Shown here piece after piece: positions 1-9,225 of a DNA stretch of 64,000 nt. The position numbers and the translations under genes were made by a program. A model generated the notes under the pieces. It ran no database searches. It had not been told where the DNA came from and saw nothing but the letters and a program-made list of their open reading frames with translations. The stretch lies in contig CAKZQC010000042.1 of assembly GCA_937139495.1 (NCBI GenBank), positions 54,305-118,304 on the forward strand, given 5' to 3'. Origin of the DNA: an uncultured Saprospiraceae bacterium (lineage in GTDB: Bacteria; Bacteroidota; Bacteroidia; Chitinophagales; Saprospiraceae). Every line of letters starts with the position of its first letter. Positions within the stretch are counted from its first letter, which is position 1.

Positions 1-37
1 CTCCAAATTGTTCGTATAGTTTTCGGAGGTGCTTCAT
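1..37 (-). CDS. Possible 5' end of a gene running off the left edge
   Basis: On the minus strand an ATG at 37 opens a frame reading MKHLRKLYEQFG that stays open to the window edge. Only twelve residues are visible, so no function can be given. The stretch between it and the terminator at 91-137 would be its upstream region, which fits a gene separate from ilvE. It may equally be a chance frame. Confidence 0.35.
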   Translation of the reverse strand, partial: MKHLRKLYEQFG

Positions 38-90
38 TTTGATTTACACTAATTTCTTTTTAGAATAAGGATTTTTATAGCCATAAAAGT

Positions 91-137
91 AAAAAACAGT
101 AAACCTACAATTGATTATTGCAAGTTTACTGTTTTTT
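91..137. terminator. Bidirectional intrinsic terminator downstream of ilvE
   Basis: The arm at 91-104 (aaaaaacagtaaac) is the exact inverse of the arm at 124-137, with a 19-base loop. Each arm is flanked by A or T runs, so the hairpin has a U-tract when read in either direction. It lies just past the ilvE stop codon on the minus strand and would end that transcript. Confidence 0.8.
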
Positions 138-167
138 TTTCGAATATACGTTTTGTATTAGAGGTTA

Positions 168-1256
168 TTAGTCCGCCAATTCAGCCAAACTAGAAACCGC
201 AGGAGTAACCCAGCCGTAAGATTCTTGTTGTTTACCTTCTTTAATGTCAGTCAACCAATCTTTTAGCATTGGTCCAATTTTTCGCTCCGATACAGGAGGC
301 AATTGGTAAGACTCGCCTAAGTAGGTGATATCTTCTACGTGCGAAATAACAGCCGCAGTACCACTTCCAAACATTTCTTTGAGGGTACCGTTTTTGTGTG
401 CAGCTATCAATTCTGCTATCTCGATAGGACGCGCTTCTACTTTTATTCCTTTTTCTTTGAGCAGAGTCAATATACTATTGCGAGTGACTCCGTCCAATAT
501 AGTATCGGCAGTCGGAGGCGTTAGTACGGTATCGCCAATCACTGCAAAAATATTCATCGTTCCGCATTCTTGGATATACTTAAACTCTAGACCATCTAAC
601 CACAAGATTTGATCGTATCCTTTTTCTTTAGCTATTTGGGCAGGTTTGAGTGTAGCAGCGTAGTTCCCTGCTGCCTTGGCAAAACCAACTCCTCCAGGGA
701 AAGCACGAACGTACTTCTCTGCTACCAAAATACGGACTGGCTTAGGATAATAAGCACCTACTGGACCAGAGAATACCATGAAGCGGTAGCGTTCCGATAC
801 TTTGACTCCCAAACATTCGTCGGTAGCAAAAACAACAGGACGAATATATAGAGCAGAGCCTTCACTTTCAGGAATCCACTGCTTATCCAATGCTACCAAA
901 GAATTGACTGCTTCCAAAAACAGCTCTTTTGGTACAGTAGGCATGCCCAAACGCTCGCAAGAAGTATTGATACGTTCACTATGGCGACCTGCTCTAAACA
1001 ATACTGGCTCTCCCGTAGTGCCACTAATATTCGCTTTCATTCCCTCAAACACAGATTGACCGTAATGAATAGCCATCATTGATGGAGCAAAAGTAATATC
1101 ACCGTAAGGAACAATTCTACAATCTTGCCAATCCCCATCATAGTAATCAGCGATAAACATATGGTCTGCAAAAGTGCGACCGAAAGGCAAAGAAGAGAAA
1201 TCTAAACCTTCACGTCTAGAGTTTTCTGTTACCTGTACTTTTATGGAGTATTTCAT
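168..1256 (-). CDS. ilvE: Branched-chain amino acid aminotransferase
   Basis: A PLP-dependent class IV aminotransferase that interconverts leucine, isoleucine and valine with their 2-oxo acids, using glutamate/2-oxoglutarate; cytoplasmic. At 362 residues it matches the longer, eukaryote-like group. It shows HYGQSVFEGMKA (64-75), the likely PLP lysine K194 in GFAKAAGNYAAT, the cofactor-binding stretch ECGTMNIF, and FGSGTAAVISHV near the C-terminus. The ATG at 1256 starts a protein of family length with no signal peptide. The gene is monocistronic, with a terminator downstream and a TATATTTG promoter element upstream. A 13-base motif that recurs in the window (158-170) overlaps its stop codon. 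Confidence 0.96.
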   Translation of the reverse strand: MKYSIKVQVTENSRREGLDFSSLPFGRTFADHMFIADYYDGDWQDCRIVPYGDITFAPSMMAIHYGQSVFEGMKANISGTTGEPVLFRAGRHSERINTSCERLGMPTVPKELFLEAVNSLVALDKQWIPESEGSALYIRPVVFATDECLGVKVSERYRFMVFSGPVGAYYPKPVRILVAEKYVRAFPGGVGFAKAAGNYAATLKPAQIAKEKGYDQILWLDGLEFKYIQECGTMNIFAVIGDTVLTPPTADTILDGVTRNSILTLLKEKGIKVEARPIEIAELIAAHKNGTLKEMFGSGTAAVISHVEDITYLGESYQLPPVSERKIGPMLKDWLTDIKEGKQQESYGWVTPAVSSLAELAD

Positions 1257-1315
1257 GTAAAATAAAATTTAATATTAGTGTAAATGTGCTAAAAACTGAG
1301 CAGCAACTATGCTTA

Positions 1316-1323
1316 CAAATATA
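1316..1323 (-). promoter_or_regulatory. Bacteroidota -7 element upstream of ilvE
   Basis: On the minus strand the sequence reads TATATTTG, a perfect match to the TAnnTTTG consensus, 60 bases before the ilvE start. The matching -33 position is not a clear TTTG, so the promoter is probable but not complete. Confidence 0.55.
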
Positions 1324-1524
1324 GTTTTTAGGTATCTTTAATGTGTATGTAAATGTAAGAAAAATTTTGCTAACCTAAAAACTTACCAAATAAAAGTCTA
1401 TATTTATTGAATTATTAAGGGAGTGATAAAATTAAATTTTGAATTTGGTTTTAATTCAAGAAAACATGATTTTATTTTGACTGTTCTTTTTTATTCAGAA
1501 TTTTATTCTGAAACTCAAATTTTA

Positions 1525-1556
1525 TTTGTTCTTTAAATGGATTGAATGTACCTTTA
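1525..1556 (+). promoter_or_regulatory. Bacteroidota promoter before the 1581 operon
   Basis: TTTG at 1525-1528 is followed after 20 bases by TACCTTTA at 1549-1556, which fits TTTG-N19-20-TAnnTTTG with one mismatch. It lies 24 bases before the ATG at 1581. The rest of the 324-base gap 1257-1580 is A+T-rich, and apart from the two promoter elements I see nothing in it. Confidence 0.55.
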
Positions 1557-1580
1557 TTGCTACTAAAAAAATAGACAATT

Positions 1581-2027
1581 ATGACGCTACCCACGCACAA
1601 TTTTTTTGATTATACCATCTATAAGGTCTCAGAAAGTAGTCAAGCGGAAATATTGCCCGATTCTAGCCTCCGCAATTTAGTGTTAGCAAACTCAGCTACA
1701 ACAGCAGATTTAGAGCTACTGCAAAAAATAATGCAGGCAGTTGGCAAAAACCTAGCGGAAGAAGTGTTGCTATTGAATATAGATACCACAGCAGACCATC
1801 CATTGTTCCATCAGTTGATAACAAAATACGAGGGCGACCGAACGTTGTTAATCTTTGGTTTTTTGCCCAAAAACTTAGGGCTGCATCTGCAAGTTAAACC
1901 TTATCAAGCCATTAAGTGGCAAGGTTGGACGATTTTGTTTGCTCATAGCTTAACGCAAATCGCAGAAAATACGGACTATAAAAAATTACTCTGGGTGCAA
2001 CTACAACAGCTTTTTACTCAAAAATAA
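1581..2027 (+). CDS. Conserved hypothetical protein
   Basis: A 148-residue soluble protein with no signal peptide and no membrane segment. The second half reads LLIFGFLPKNLGLHL, then KPYQAIKWQGWTILF, then a C-terminal helix (KKLLWVQLQQLF). From memory this resembles a small family that in Bacteroidota may be a psi-like accessory subunit of DNA polymerase III, but that is weak and I assign no function. It starts 24 bases after a good promoter and ends 30 bases before the S9 peptidase, so the two are probably co-transcribed. Confidence 0.75.
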   Translation: MTLPTHNFFDYTIYKVSESSQAEILPDSSLRNLVLANSATTADLELLQKIMQAVGKNLAEEVLLLNIDTTADHPLFHQLITKYEGDRTLLIFGFLPKNLGLHLQVKPYQAIKWQGWTILFAHSLTQIAENTDYKKLLWVQLQQLFTQK

Positions 2028-2057
2028 CCATTCCTCTTCGATAATTAAAACTTCCTT

Positions 2058-4265
2058 ATGAAAACGACTAACATCTATTCCTTAATTTTGTTATCCTTTT
2101 TTATTCTATCACTAAACGCCTGCAATAATATGCAAGAAGATACCGACGAAACACCATTGAATACCGAAAATACGACACCTCCAGAGACTCCTTCTTTTCC
2201 GATAGCGGACAAAAAAGACAGTGCTATTGTCACCCACGGGCATACTCGTGTTGATCCTTATTTCTGGATGCGTCTTTCCGACGAACAAAAAACCAATGAA
2301 GTACCTGACCAGCAGACTCGAAAGGTCGTACAGTACTTGGTAGATGAAAATAAATATACAGATGAGGTACTCGCCCCCACCAAGCCGCTACAAACGAAAT
2401 TGTTTGATGAAATGGTCGGGCGTATCAAAAAAACAGATGAATCGGTGCCATACTTCAAAAATGGCTATTGGTATTATACTCGCTATGAAGAAGGCAAAGA
2501 GTATCCTATATATTGCCGAAAGGAAAAAAGCCTAGAAGCGAAAGAGCAAATTATGCTCAATGTCAATGAAATGGCAGAAGGACACGAATACTACGCTATT
2601 GGTGGTATGTCTGTTAGTCCTGACAACAAATTATTGGCTTTCGGAGAAGATACTGTTAGTAGAAGAGTTTATACTATCAAGTTCAAAAACTTGGAGACAG
2701 GTAAAATTCTTAGTGATGAATTATCGAATGCACAAGGAAGTGGTGCTTGGGCGAATGACAACAAAACCTTCTTTTATGCGACCAAAAACAAAGTATCGTT
2801 ATTGGCAGAAAAAGTATGGCGACATGAATTGGGCAGCAATATCGAACAAGATAAATTGGTGTTCTACGAACGTGATCCTTCTTTTTATATTGGAGTAGGG
2901 CGTAGCAAGTCGGGCAAGTTTGTCATGATATATAATAGTAGTACCATCTCTAGCGATTTCCAAATATTAGATGCCAATAACCCAACAGGCGAATTTCGTC
3001 AGTTTGCAGAGCGGGAAGATAACCACGAATATGATATTGCTCACTTTGAAGATAAGTTTTATGTCGTGACCAATAGAAATGCTGTCAATTTTAAATTGAT
3101 GGAAGTCGCAGACGACAATACGGACGAAAAAAACTGGAAAGAAGTCATTCCGCACCGTGCCGATGTATTGCTGGAAAGTATAGAAGTATTCAAGAATCAT
3201 TTGGTAATCAGCGAACGCCAAAATGCCAATACACAATTGCAAATTATCAATCAATCGACCAAACAGAAGCATTATTTGGAGTTTGAAGAAACGGCTTATG
3301 TTGCTAGCTTGGGCAATAATCCAGAATTTGATACCGACATATTGCGTTTTGGATATTCGTCCTTGACGACTCCTTCTACTGTGTATGATTATGGTATGAA
3401 TACCAAGAAAAAAGAGCTAAAAAAGCAAGCGGAAGTTGTAGGCGGACATAATCCAGAAGATTACGAAACCAAACGATTATTTGCTACCGCTCGTGATGGC
3501 ATCAAAATTCCTATTTCTATTGTCTATAAGAAAGGCTACAAAATGGACGGCAAACAACCGCTATTGTTGTATGCCTATGGCTCTTATGGCAATTCGATAG
3601 ATCCTTGGTTTAGTTCTACTCGTTTGAGTCTGCTTGATAGAGGTTTTGCTTGGGCAATTGCTCACATTAGAGGTGGTCAAGAAATGGGTCGAAACTGGTA
3701 CGAAGATGGCAAGATGAACAAAAAAATGAACACCTTTAATGATTATATTGATTGTGCTCAATACCTAACCGCCGAAAAATATACTTCTCCTGAGCATTTG
3801 TATGCCATGGGCGGTAGTGCTGGCGGCTTACTAATGGGAGCTGTTGCGAATCTAGCACCCAAGCAATTCAATGGTATGATTGCAGCCGTACCTTTTGTAG
3901 ATGTGGTATCTACGATGTTGGACGAAACCATTCCATTGACAACCAATGAGTTTGACGAATGGGGAAATCCTAAGAATAAAGATTCGTACTTTTATATGCT
4001 TTCTTATTCGCCTTATGATCAAGTCAAAAAGCAAGGTTATCCAAATATGCTTATCACAACAGGTTATTTTGATTCGCAAGTACAATACTGGGAACCTGCG
4101 AAATGGGTGGCGAAGTTGAGAGATATGAAAACCGATGAAAACCTCCTCCTCCTCCATACCAATATGGAAGCAGGACATGGCGGTGCCTCAGGACGATTTA
4201 AACGTTATCACGAGACTGCATTGGAATATGCGTTTTTATTAAGCCTAGAAAATATTACAGAATAA
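2058..4265 (+). CDS. S9A prolyl oligopeptidase family lipoprotein
   Basis: A serine peptidase of the prolyl oligopeptidase/oligopeptidase B group, expected to cleave short peptides after proline or basic residues. It begins with a lipoprotein signal ending LSLNAC, so it is probably anchored in the envelope. The family entry motif HGHTRVDPYFWMRL follows, then a seven-bladed propeller region to about residue 440, then the alpha/beta-hydrolase domain. The triad is Ser587 (GGSAGG), Asp672 (GYFDSQV) and His707 (EAGHGG). Length (735) is normal for the group. The next gene starts on the base after its stop codon, so the two are translationally linked. Confidence 0.93.
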   Translation: MKTTNIYSLILLSFFILSLNACNNMQEDTDETPLNTENTTPPETPSFPIADKKDSAIVTHGHTRVDPYFWMRLSDEQKTNEVPDQQTRKVVQYLVDENKYTDEVLAPTKPLQTKLFDEMVGRIKKTDESVPYFKNGYWYYTRYEEGKEYPIYCRKEKSLEAKEQIMLNVNEMAEGHEYYAIGGMSVSPDNKLLAFGEDTVSRRVYTIKFKNLETGKILSDELSNAQGSGAWANDNKTFFYATKNKVSLLAEKVWRHELGSNIEQDKLVFYERDPSFYIGVGRSKSGKFVMIYNSSTISSDFQILDANNPTGEFRQFAEREDNHEYDIAHFEDKFYVVTNRNAVNFKLMEVADDNTDEKNWKEVIPHRADVLLESIEVFKNHLVISERQNANTQLQIINQSTKQKHYLEFEETAYVASLGNNPEFDTDILRFGYSSLTTPSTVYDYGMNTKKKELKKQAEVVGGHNPEDYETKRLFATARDGIKIPISIVYKKGYKMDGKQPLLLYAYGSYGNSIDPWFSSTRLSLLDRGFAWAIAHIRGGQEMGRNWYEDGKMNKKMNTFNDYIDCAQYLTAEKYTSPEHLYAMGGSAGGLLMGAVANLAPKQFNGMIAAVPFVDVVSTMLDETIPLTTNEFDEWGNPKNKDSYFYMLSYSPYDQVKKQGYPNMLITTGYFDSQVQYWEPAKWVAKLRDMKTDENLLLLHTNMEAGHGGASGRFKRYHETALEYAFLLSLENITE

Positions 4266-4721
4266 ATGAAAATTATCAATTATACCTTCTTCCTGCTAGT
4301 ACTGGGCTTCTCGCTCAGTGCTTGTAGAGAAGAACCCGTGGATCCGCCAAGAGTAGAACTAACAGGCGTTTATAAAGGCGATTATACGGTCGAACGAACG
4401 GATTCGACGAACACTTTGACGACCACGACTCAAGTAGCTTACGCCAAAATTGCCAACAACAGTTTTGACTTTTATGAAGTTGGACTTTTTGCAGATACGC
4501 TGTTTTTGGATACTATAATACAATATAGTTTTGGGCTGTATGACAACCCAATAGAAAGCTGTGAATATGAAGAACGCATTTTGCCCAATTCTGCCAAGCA
4601 GCCTTTTATTGTAGATGTAAAAAGAACCGCTTGTGAAACAGTAGAGCTAATAGAGACAGAAAAGAAAACGGCTGAAACTGAAGTACGTACTTTTGTAGGC
4701 AATCTAATTACTAAATTTTAG
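4266..4721 (+). CDS. Small hypothetical lipoprotein
   Basis: A 151-residue protein with a lipoprotein signal (LGFSLSAC, cysteine at about 20). The body is acidic and predicted beta-rich, with repeated threonines around residues 45-60 and two further cysteines. No family is recognised. The ATG directly abuts the stop codon of the S9A peptidase, so it is translated from the same message and may act in the same envelope compartment. Confidence 0.8.
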   Translation: MKIINYTFFLLVLGFSLSACREEPVDPPRVELTGVYKGDYTVERTDSTNTLTTTTQVAYAKIANNSFDFYEVGLFADTLFLDTIIQYSFGLYDNPIESCEYEERILPNSAKQPFIVDVKRTACETVELIETEKKTAETEVRTFVGNLITKF

Positions 4722-4741
4722 CTTTCACAAAAAAAAAGATT

Positions 4742-4984
4742 ATGGACAAAGGTTGTTTATACAGAATATATAGTGCTTCTGCTTTTATTACGCACATCTG
4801 GACGGTCATTATTGCTTTCACCAAAGGTGGTCTTATAGCAGGTATTATCTCGCTCTTTGTGCCATTTTTGGCAGAATTGTATTGGGTGTACCAAATGATG
4901 GGAATCAAAGATGTCTATGTGACGATTGCGATTATACATCTCGTATTAGCCATTCCATTTGTTTGGCTTATTGGCAAAAAGTAA
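4742..4984 (+). CDS. Small two-helix membrane protein
   Basis: An 80-residue protein, almost all hydrophobic, with two or three probable membrane segments (about 13-35, 36-50 and 58-77) and a short basic tail GKK. It starts 20 bases after the preceding lipoprotein gene and ends just before a terminator, so it is the last gene of the 1581-4984 unit. Function unknown. The fit between operon spacing and terminator position supports it as a real gene. Confidence 0.65.
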   Translation: MDKGCLYRIYSASAFITHIWTVIIAFTKGGLIAGIISLFVPFLAELYWVYQMMGIKDVYVTIAIIHLVLAIPFVWLIGKK

Positions 4985-5014
4985 CTTTTTGTAATGAGTA
5001 AGATATTTTTGTAG

Positions 5015-5053
5015 GCGGTTATAAGGTGCATGGTGTACTTTATAACCGCTTTT
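5015..5053 (+). terminator. Intrinsic terminator ending the 1581-4984 operon
   Basis: The arm gcggttataa (5015-5024) pairs with ttataaccgc (5040-5049), followed by a short T run. Confidence 0.75.
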
Positions 5054-5162
5054 AATTAGAGAGGTTGTTTTAAAAAAAACAGCTAGTAGGCAGCGAATTT
5101 TAACTATTTACTGTTTTTTATATATTATGTTACTTTTCAATCACTCTAATCGCAAAAAAACT

Positions 5163-6155
5163 ATGAAGAATCTACTTTTGATTGCCCTTTCCATTTTTAG
5201 CTATCAATCGGCTGTAATGGCACAAATTTATGACATTAGCGAATATGCTCCATTCTCTACTCCCAACAGCAGCAATCCAGCCAATACAGGTTTGTTTATA
5301 GGAGAAGGACAAAATCGATTTCTGAGGATTCAATCCAATAGCCAATTGCTAGCCAATCAGGAATCTGGAGCATTTATGACAGCACTTAATGTCGATTATC
5401 AGCTGCCTGTATTCGCTAAAGATGATATTGGTTTAGGTGTAGATTATAAGCACATTAACTCCTACAGCCAATCATACCCTTCTACATACAGCAATCAGTA
5501 CAATATAAGAGGTAGTTATCAGAAAACATTAGGAGAGCAAGGGAGAGAGAAAACCACCAATATTCTATCTGCAGGTGTCAATGCAGGAGTTGGGCAAATC
5601 ATCAGTGAACAGAACAATTTTTGGTATTATACACAAGAACACGGAATTTCGTGGTCGCACATCAAACCAAGAAATAAGCAGGTTTATCAGTTGGGACTCA
5701 GTCACGAAATGCAAATTGTCTTAAATAATTTGCCGAGTCCCTTGAATACACAACACTGGATTGGTGTGCAAGCGTATGGAGAGTGGCAACTAGCCAAAAA
5801 GTTCAGATTGAGTGCAGCTGCCAATTATCAATTTCGTTTGCAGGGCTTAATTAGTGTGAATTCTAGCAATAAACTTGGCACAACCGCTGCACTAGCTTAC
5901 CAACTAAGAGGCAAACGCCAATTGATAGCAGGTGGAGGACTCGAATATGTCGGCTACGAATTAAGTAATAATGATTTGACTTATACAGTATTGCTAGGTT
6001 ACGAGGTTTATTCGTTTAGAATAATGGCTTATTTTTCGGCACTTGATCATATAGGTAGGTTTAGCAATAATACGACTACTCCATATCAATTTGGGCTGAA
6101 CTTGGCATATCATTTTAGTCCCCCAGCTAAAGTTAGTGGTACTCTGATATTCTAA
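5163..6155 (+). CDS. PorP/SprF family type IX secretion membrane protein
   Basis: An outer-membrane beta-barrel protein of the PorP/SprF family found with the type IX secretion and gliding apparatus of Bacteroidota. From the ATG at 5163 the protein is 330 residues with a clear signal peptide ending AVMAQ. An upstream in-frame ATG at 5127 would add twelve polar residues and spoil the signal, so I prefer 5163. The body has the family layout: an N-terminal YAPFSTPNSSNPANTG segment, alternating beta strands with aromatic ends, and a final strand FGLNLAYHFSPP. No other gliding genes are adjacent, as is common for family members scattered over such genomes. Confidence 0.85.
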   Translation: MKNLLLIALSIFSYQSAVMAQIYDISEYAPFSTPNSSNPANTGLFIGEGQNRFLRIQSNSQLLANQESGAFMTALNVDYQLPVFAKDDIGLGVDYKHINSYSQSYPSTYSNQYNIRGSYQKTLGEQGREKTTNILSAGVNAGVGQIISEQNNFWYYTQEHGISWSHIKPRNKQVYQLGLSHEMQIVLNNLPSPLNTQHWIGVQAYGEWQLAKKFRLSAAANYQFRLQGLISVNSSNKLGTTAALAYQLRGKRQLIAGGGLEYVGYELSNNDLTYTVLLGYEVYSFRIMAYFSALDHIGRFSNNTTTPYQFGLNLAYHFSPPAKVSGTLIF

Positions 6156-6175
6156 CCCACTGCCTTATTTTTATA

Positions 6176-6220
6176 CAGAAGAGCAGCTAAGAAATATAAT
6201 ATTTCTTAGCTGCTCTTCTG
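6176..6220. terminator. Perfect 20-bp hairpin between convergent genes
   Basis: 6176-6195 (cagaagagcagctaagaaat) is the exact inverse of 6201-6220, with a 5-base loop (ataat). It lies between the convergent stops at 6155 and 6247. It lacks a strong T-tract but would serve both transcripts as a terminator or 3'-end stabiliser. Confidence 0.7.
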
Positions 6221-6246
6221 CCTTAGCGTATAGCGTGTCTAAAAAA

Positions 6247-7200
6247 CTACTCACAATACAACACCTTAACGTAAAAACGACTATCTAAGCCACCCAAAGC
6301 ATTAGCAACCGTAGGGGTTAGCATAATAATGGCATTCTGCGTAAATGAATTATCAGGTTTGGGGGCTACTACTTTAGCGTAGAGAAAACGATTGGTCATT
6401 GAGTTCTCTACACGTACCACACTCCCCGTAGGAGCTAACGAAGACATCACATACAGTTTGTTGGTAGCAGATAGTTTCATGCTCTTGTCCCAACAAGCAA
6501 TACCAGCCATAGATTGTTCTTTCATACCCGTTGCCAATTTTGCTTCATAACGATATTGATGAATGCGATTGTCCGCTTCTAGTACCGCAGGCAATCCCGT
6601 GTATTTGGTGAGTGTGTCGGGCAACCCTCGTTTGTCTAGCCAGCCAATATGTAGAATCTGCCCAGTAGATAAGCCATCAGAGACAAGTCCATTGCGAGCC
6701 TTCACTAAACTTACGGGTATTTTGAAATGAATTTTGGATACTCGAAACAGCGTTTCAGAAGCTTTTACTTTGTAGAAAATAGGCACATAAGCACTATCGA
6801 CAAAATCATTATTCTGAAAAAATTTAATCGCCTGATCGACCACAGGAATACGCACTTGCTGTCCGATTTTCATGCCCTTGACCTCTAGGTTGGGATTGCT
6901 ATAATAAATATCCGAAAAATCAATGCCGTAAAACTTCTTTAAGGAATACACTGTCTGACCTTTTTGGACGGTATGTACAATATATTTTTGACCATTTTCT
7001 ACCAACACAAACAGCGAATCACTAGAGACATAGATTGGATTAGATTTTTTGGTGGTCGTTGTTGTAGTCGTGGTGGTCGTTTGTTTTTTTTGTCCACTTA
7101 TTTGGTCGATCCGAAATTCCGAAAAACCATTGTTGTCAAACTGTGCCATGGCATATTGACAAAAGCAAAAAATAAAACTTGTAATAAAAAAATATTTCAT
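6247..7200 (-). CDS. LysM-repeat secreted protein
   Basis: A 317-residue exported protein with two LysM domains, which bind the glycan strands of peptidoglycan. The ATG at 7200 gives a signal peptide ending YAMAQ; the longer frame upstream begins only with TTG. A run of ten threonines (each from varied codons) precedes LysM 1 (YIVHTVQKGQTVYSLKKFYG, ending QQVRIPV). LysM 2 follows (FYKVKASETLFRVSKIH...). The C-terminal 90 residues contain SLAPTGSVVRVENSMTNR and YAKVV, resembling a double-psi barrel domain that accompanies LysM in Bacteroidota proteins. A cell-wall binding or remodelling role is inferred. Confidence 0.85.
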   Translation of the reverse strand: MKYFFITSFIFCFCQYAMAQFDNNGFSEFRIDQISGQKKQTTTTTTTTTTKKSNPIYVSSDSLFVLVENGQKYIVHTVQKGQTVYSLKKFYGIDFSDIYYSNPNLEVKGMKIGQQVRIPVVDQAIKFFQNNDFVDSAYVPIFYKVKASETLFRVSKIHFKIPVSLVKARNGLVSDGLSTGQILHIGWLDKRGLPDTLTKYTGLPAVLEADNRIHQYRYEAKLATGMKEQSMAGIACWDKSMKLSATNKLYVMSSLAPTGSVVRVENSMTNRFLYAKVVAPKPDNSFTQNAIIMLTPTVANALGGLDSRFYVKVLYCE

Positions 7201-7245
7201 AATAGATGATAAATATGGTAGGGATTTGTTCGATAAATCGGCTAA

Positions 7246-7276
7246 AAAAGAAAGCCTCTTTTGGAGGCTTTCTTTT
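7246..7276 (-). terminator. Intrinsic terminator after rpoN
   Basis: A 13-bp perfect stem (7246-7258 with 7264-7276, core gcctc/gaggc) has A and T runs at its ends and lies downstream of the rpoN stop on the minus strand. Confidence 0.8.
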
Positions 7277-7359
7277 AATTCTTCTAAGTAGGTGGACAAA
7301 AGTTGGCGATATACTGAAAAATAGACTTTTTTTAGCGTTGAAAACTTATGTTCATCTAC

Positions 7360-8913
7360 TTATATTTCTTTGCGCAATCGAGCGACGGGAACACCGAGTT
7401 GCTCTCTATATTTAGCAACTGTTCTTCTTGCTATTTCGTAGCCTTTTTCTTTTAGCATATTTTTCAGCTTCTCGTCCGATAGTGGCTTTCTTTTGTTTTC
7501 CATCGACACAATCTCTGTCAATATTTTCTTGACTTCTTTGGTCGAAACTTCTTCGCCTGAGCTAGTCTGCAAGGATTCCGAAAAGAAATCTTTTAGTCGC
7601 ATGGTGCCAAACTCTGTTTGCACATATTTGCTATTGGCTACCCTTGACACGGTTGATATATCCAAGCTTGTAATCTCCGCTATATCTTTCAGAATCATTG
7701 GACGCAATCGTTTTTCGTCTCCATTCAGGAAGAAATCATATTGATACTGCATAATCGTGTACATGGTGCGCATCATTGTATCCTGACGTTGTTTGATAGC
7801 GTCTATAAACCAGCGAGCAGCATCTATTTTTTGTTTGACAAACAAAGCCGCCTCTTTTGTCTTTTTATTTTTTTTGTCCACCTTGTAGGCGCCCAACATT
7901 TCTTTGTATTGATTATTGACACGTAGCTCAGGAGCATTGCGCGCATTCAATCTCAAATCTAGTTCGCCATTTTTATTTTCGATAATAAAATCAGGAACAA
8001 TATACTGCTTTTTCCAAGCAGAAGAAGTTGGAGCATAAGCACTACCCGGTTTGGGATTGAGTTTGAGTATCTCATTGGTCGCATCTCTCAAATCTTCTCT
8101 GAACAAAGAGAGCTGACGCAATAACTTGTTGTAGTGTTTTTTCGAAAATTCATCAAAGTATTTTTCAATAATTTTATGCGCCAATTTGATGTGCTTCAAG
8201 TCTTCGTCCGAATAATGGTCGGTTACCTCTCTAGATATCATCTTACGCTCGAGCTGTATCAGCAAACACTCTTGCAAGTCTTGTGCTCCAATACCTGCAG
8301 GCTCGAAAGTTTGTACTTTTTTGAGTACATCTTTGACCTCTTGCTCGGTTACCATCAGGTTTTGAGCAAACGCCAAATCGTCGGTAATCGCCATTGGCTC
8401 CCTTCTCAAATAACCATCTTCATCAATACTGCCAATAATTTGTTCGGCTATGATTTGGTTGCGTTCGTTAAGTTGTAGCAAACCCAACTGTTCTTCCATG
8501 TGTTCGTGAAAAGAACTCTCCAAAGCAATGGGCATTGTTTTATCTTCGTCATCTGCCGAATAATTATTGACCTCGTACTTGTACGAAGGCTCATCGTCAT
8601 CGCCCATGTAGTCCTCCAGATAATCGTCTAGTGACGTATCATCTTGATATTCTGGCTCTTCATATTCGCTATCGTCTGCACTTTCCTTTTCGTCTTGTGT
8701 TCCGTCGTTCGTTTCGTCTATATGAAAATCTTCTACTTGCTCGTCTTCGTCTAGCAATTCATCTTTAGAATCTTCCAATGCTGGGTTAGATTCTAGCTCT
8801 TGCTGAATACGTTGGTCAAGCATTGCCGTAGGCACCTGCAATAGCTTCATCAATTGAATCTGCTGCGGCGATAGTTTCTGTGTCTGTTTTTGTGATAGAT
8901 TTTGTCTTAACAT
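7360..8913 (-). CDS. rpoN: RNA polymerase sigma-54 factor
   Basis: Sigma-54, which directs RNA polymerase to -24/-12 promoters and needs an enhancer-binding ATPase to open DNA. From the ATG at 8913 the protein is 517 residues and starts MLRQNLSQKQTQKLSPQQIQ, the usual glutamine-rich region I. The longer frame starts with TTG. A long acidic region II (about residues 55-140) is followed by the core-binding domain, a central helix-turn-helix (ITSLDISTVSRVANSKYVQT) and the C-terminal RpoN box ARRTVAKYREQL. The upstream gap 8914-9225 holds no gene and no clear promoter that I can define. Confidence 0.95.
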   Translation of the reverse strand: MLRQNLSQKQTQKLSPQQIQLMKLLQVPTAMLDQRIQQELESNPALEDSKDELLDEDEQVEDFHIDETNDGTQDEKESADDSEYEEPEYQDDTSLDDYLEDYMGDDDEPSYKYEVNNYSADDEDKTMPIALESSFHEHMEEQLGLLQLNERNQIIAEQIIGSIDEDGYLRREPMAITDDLAFAQNLMVTEQEVKDVLKKVQTFEPAGIGAQDLQECLLIQLERKMISREVTDHYSDEDLKHIKLAHKIIEKYFDEFSKKHYNKLLRQLSLFREDLRDATNEILKLNPKPGSAYAPTSSAWKKQYIVPDFIIENKNGELDLRLNARNAPELRVNNQYKEMLGAYKVDKKNKKTKEAALFVKQKIDAARWFIDAIKQRQDTMMRTMYTIMQYQYDFFLNGDEKRLRPMILKDIAEITSLDISTVSRVANSKYVQTEFGTMRLKDFFSESLQTSSGEEVSTKEVKKILTEIVSMENKRKPLSDEKLKNMLKEKGYEIARRTVAKYREQLGVPVARLRKEI

Positions 8914-9225
8914 AATGCTGTCTTTTTGGGTAGTGTTATTCAAATCTCGAAACCAGTCCAATGCTATATATCCTTATTCTAACAAATAATAAGATGACTC
9001 ATTGAGTAGGTGTTCTAATTCTTTAAACGAACTTGAATTGCAAAAGTTACTAAATCTAATTGAAAAAACCGTTTTTAACAATTGTTTTTTATTTTTTGGT
9101 AGGGTTTTTGATAAAAATTGAGATTTGCTATGCCTCTTCTACTGAATCCCTTACCTTAAATAGACTTATTTTTAACAAAAATTAAACGATTAGCTTCTTC
9201 CTTAGAGAGTCTTTTAGACATACTC

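Noticed and set aside
7040..7085. Polythreonine tract in the LysM protein as a phase-variable repeat
   Set aside because: The codons vary (ACG, ACC, ACT, ACA), so there is no simple nucleotide repeat to slip.
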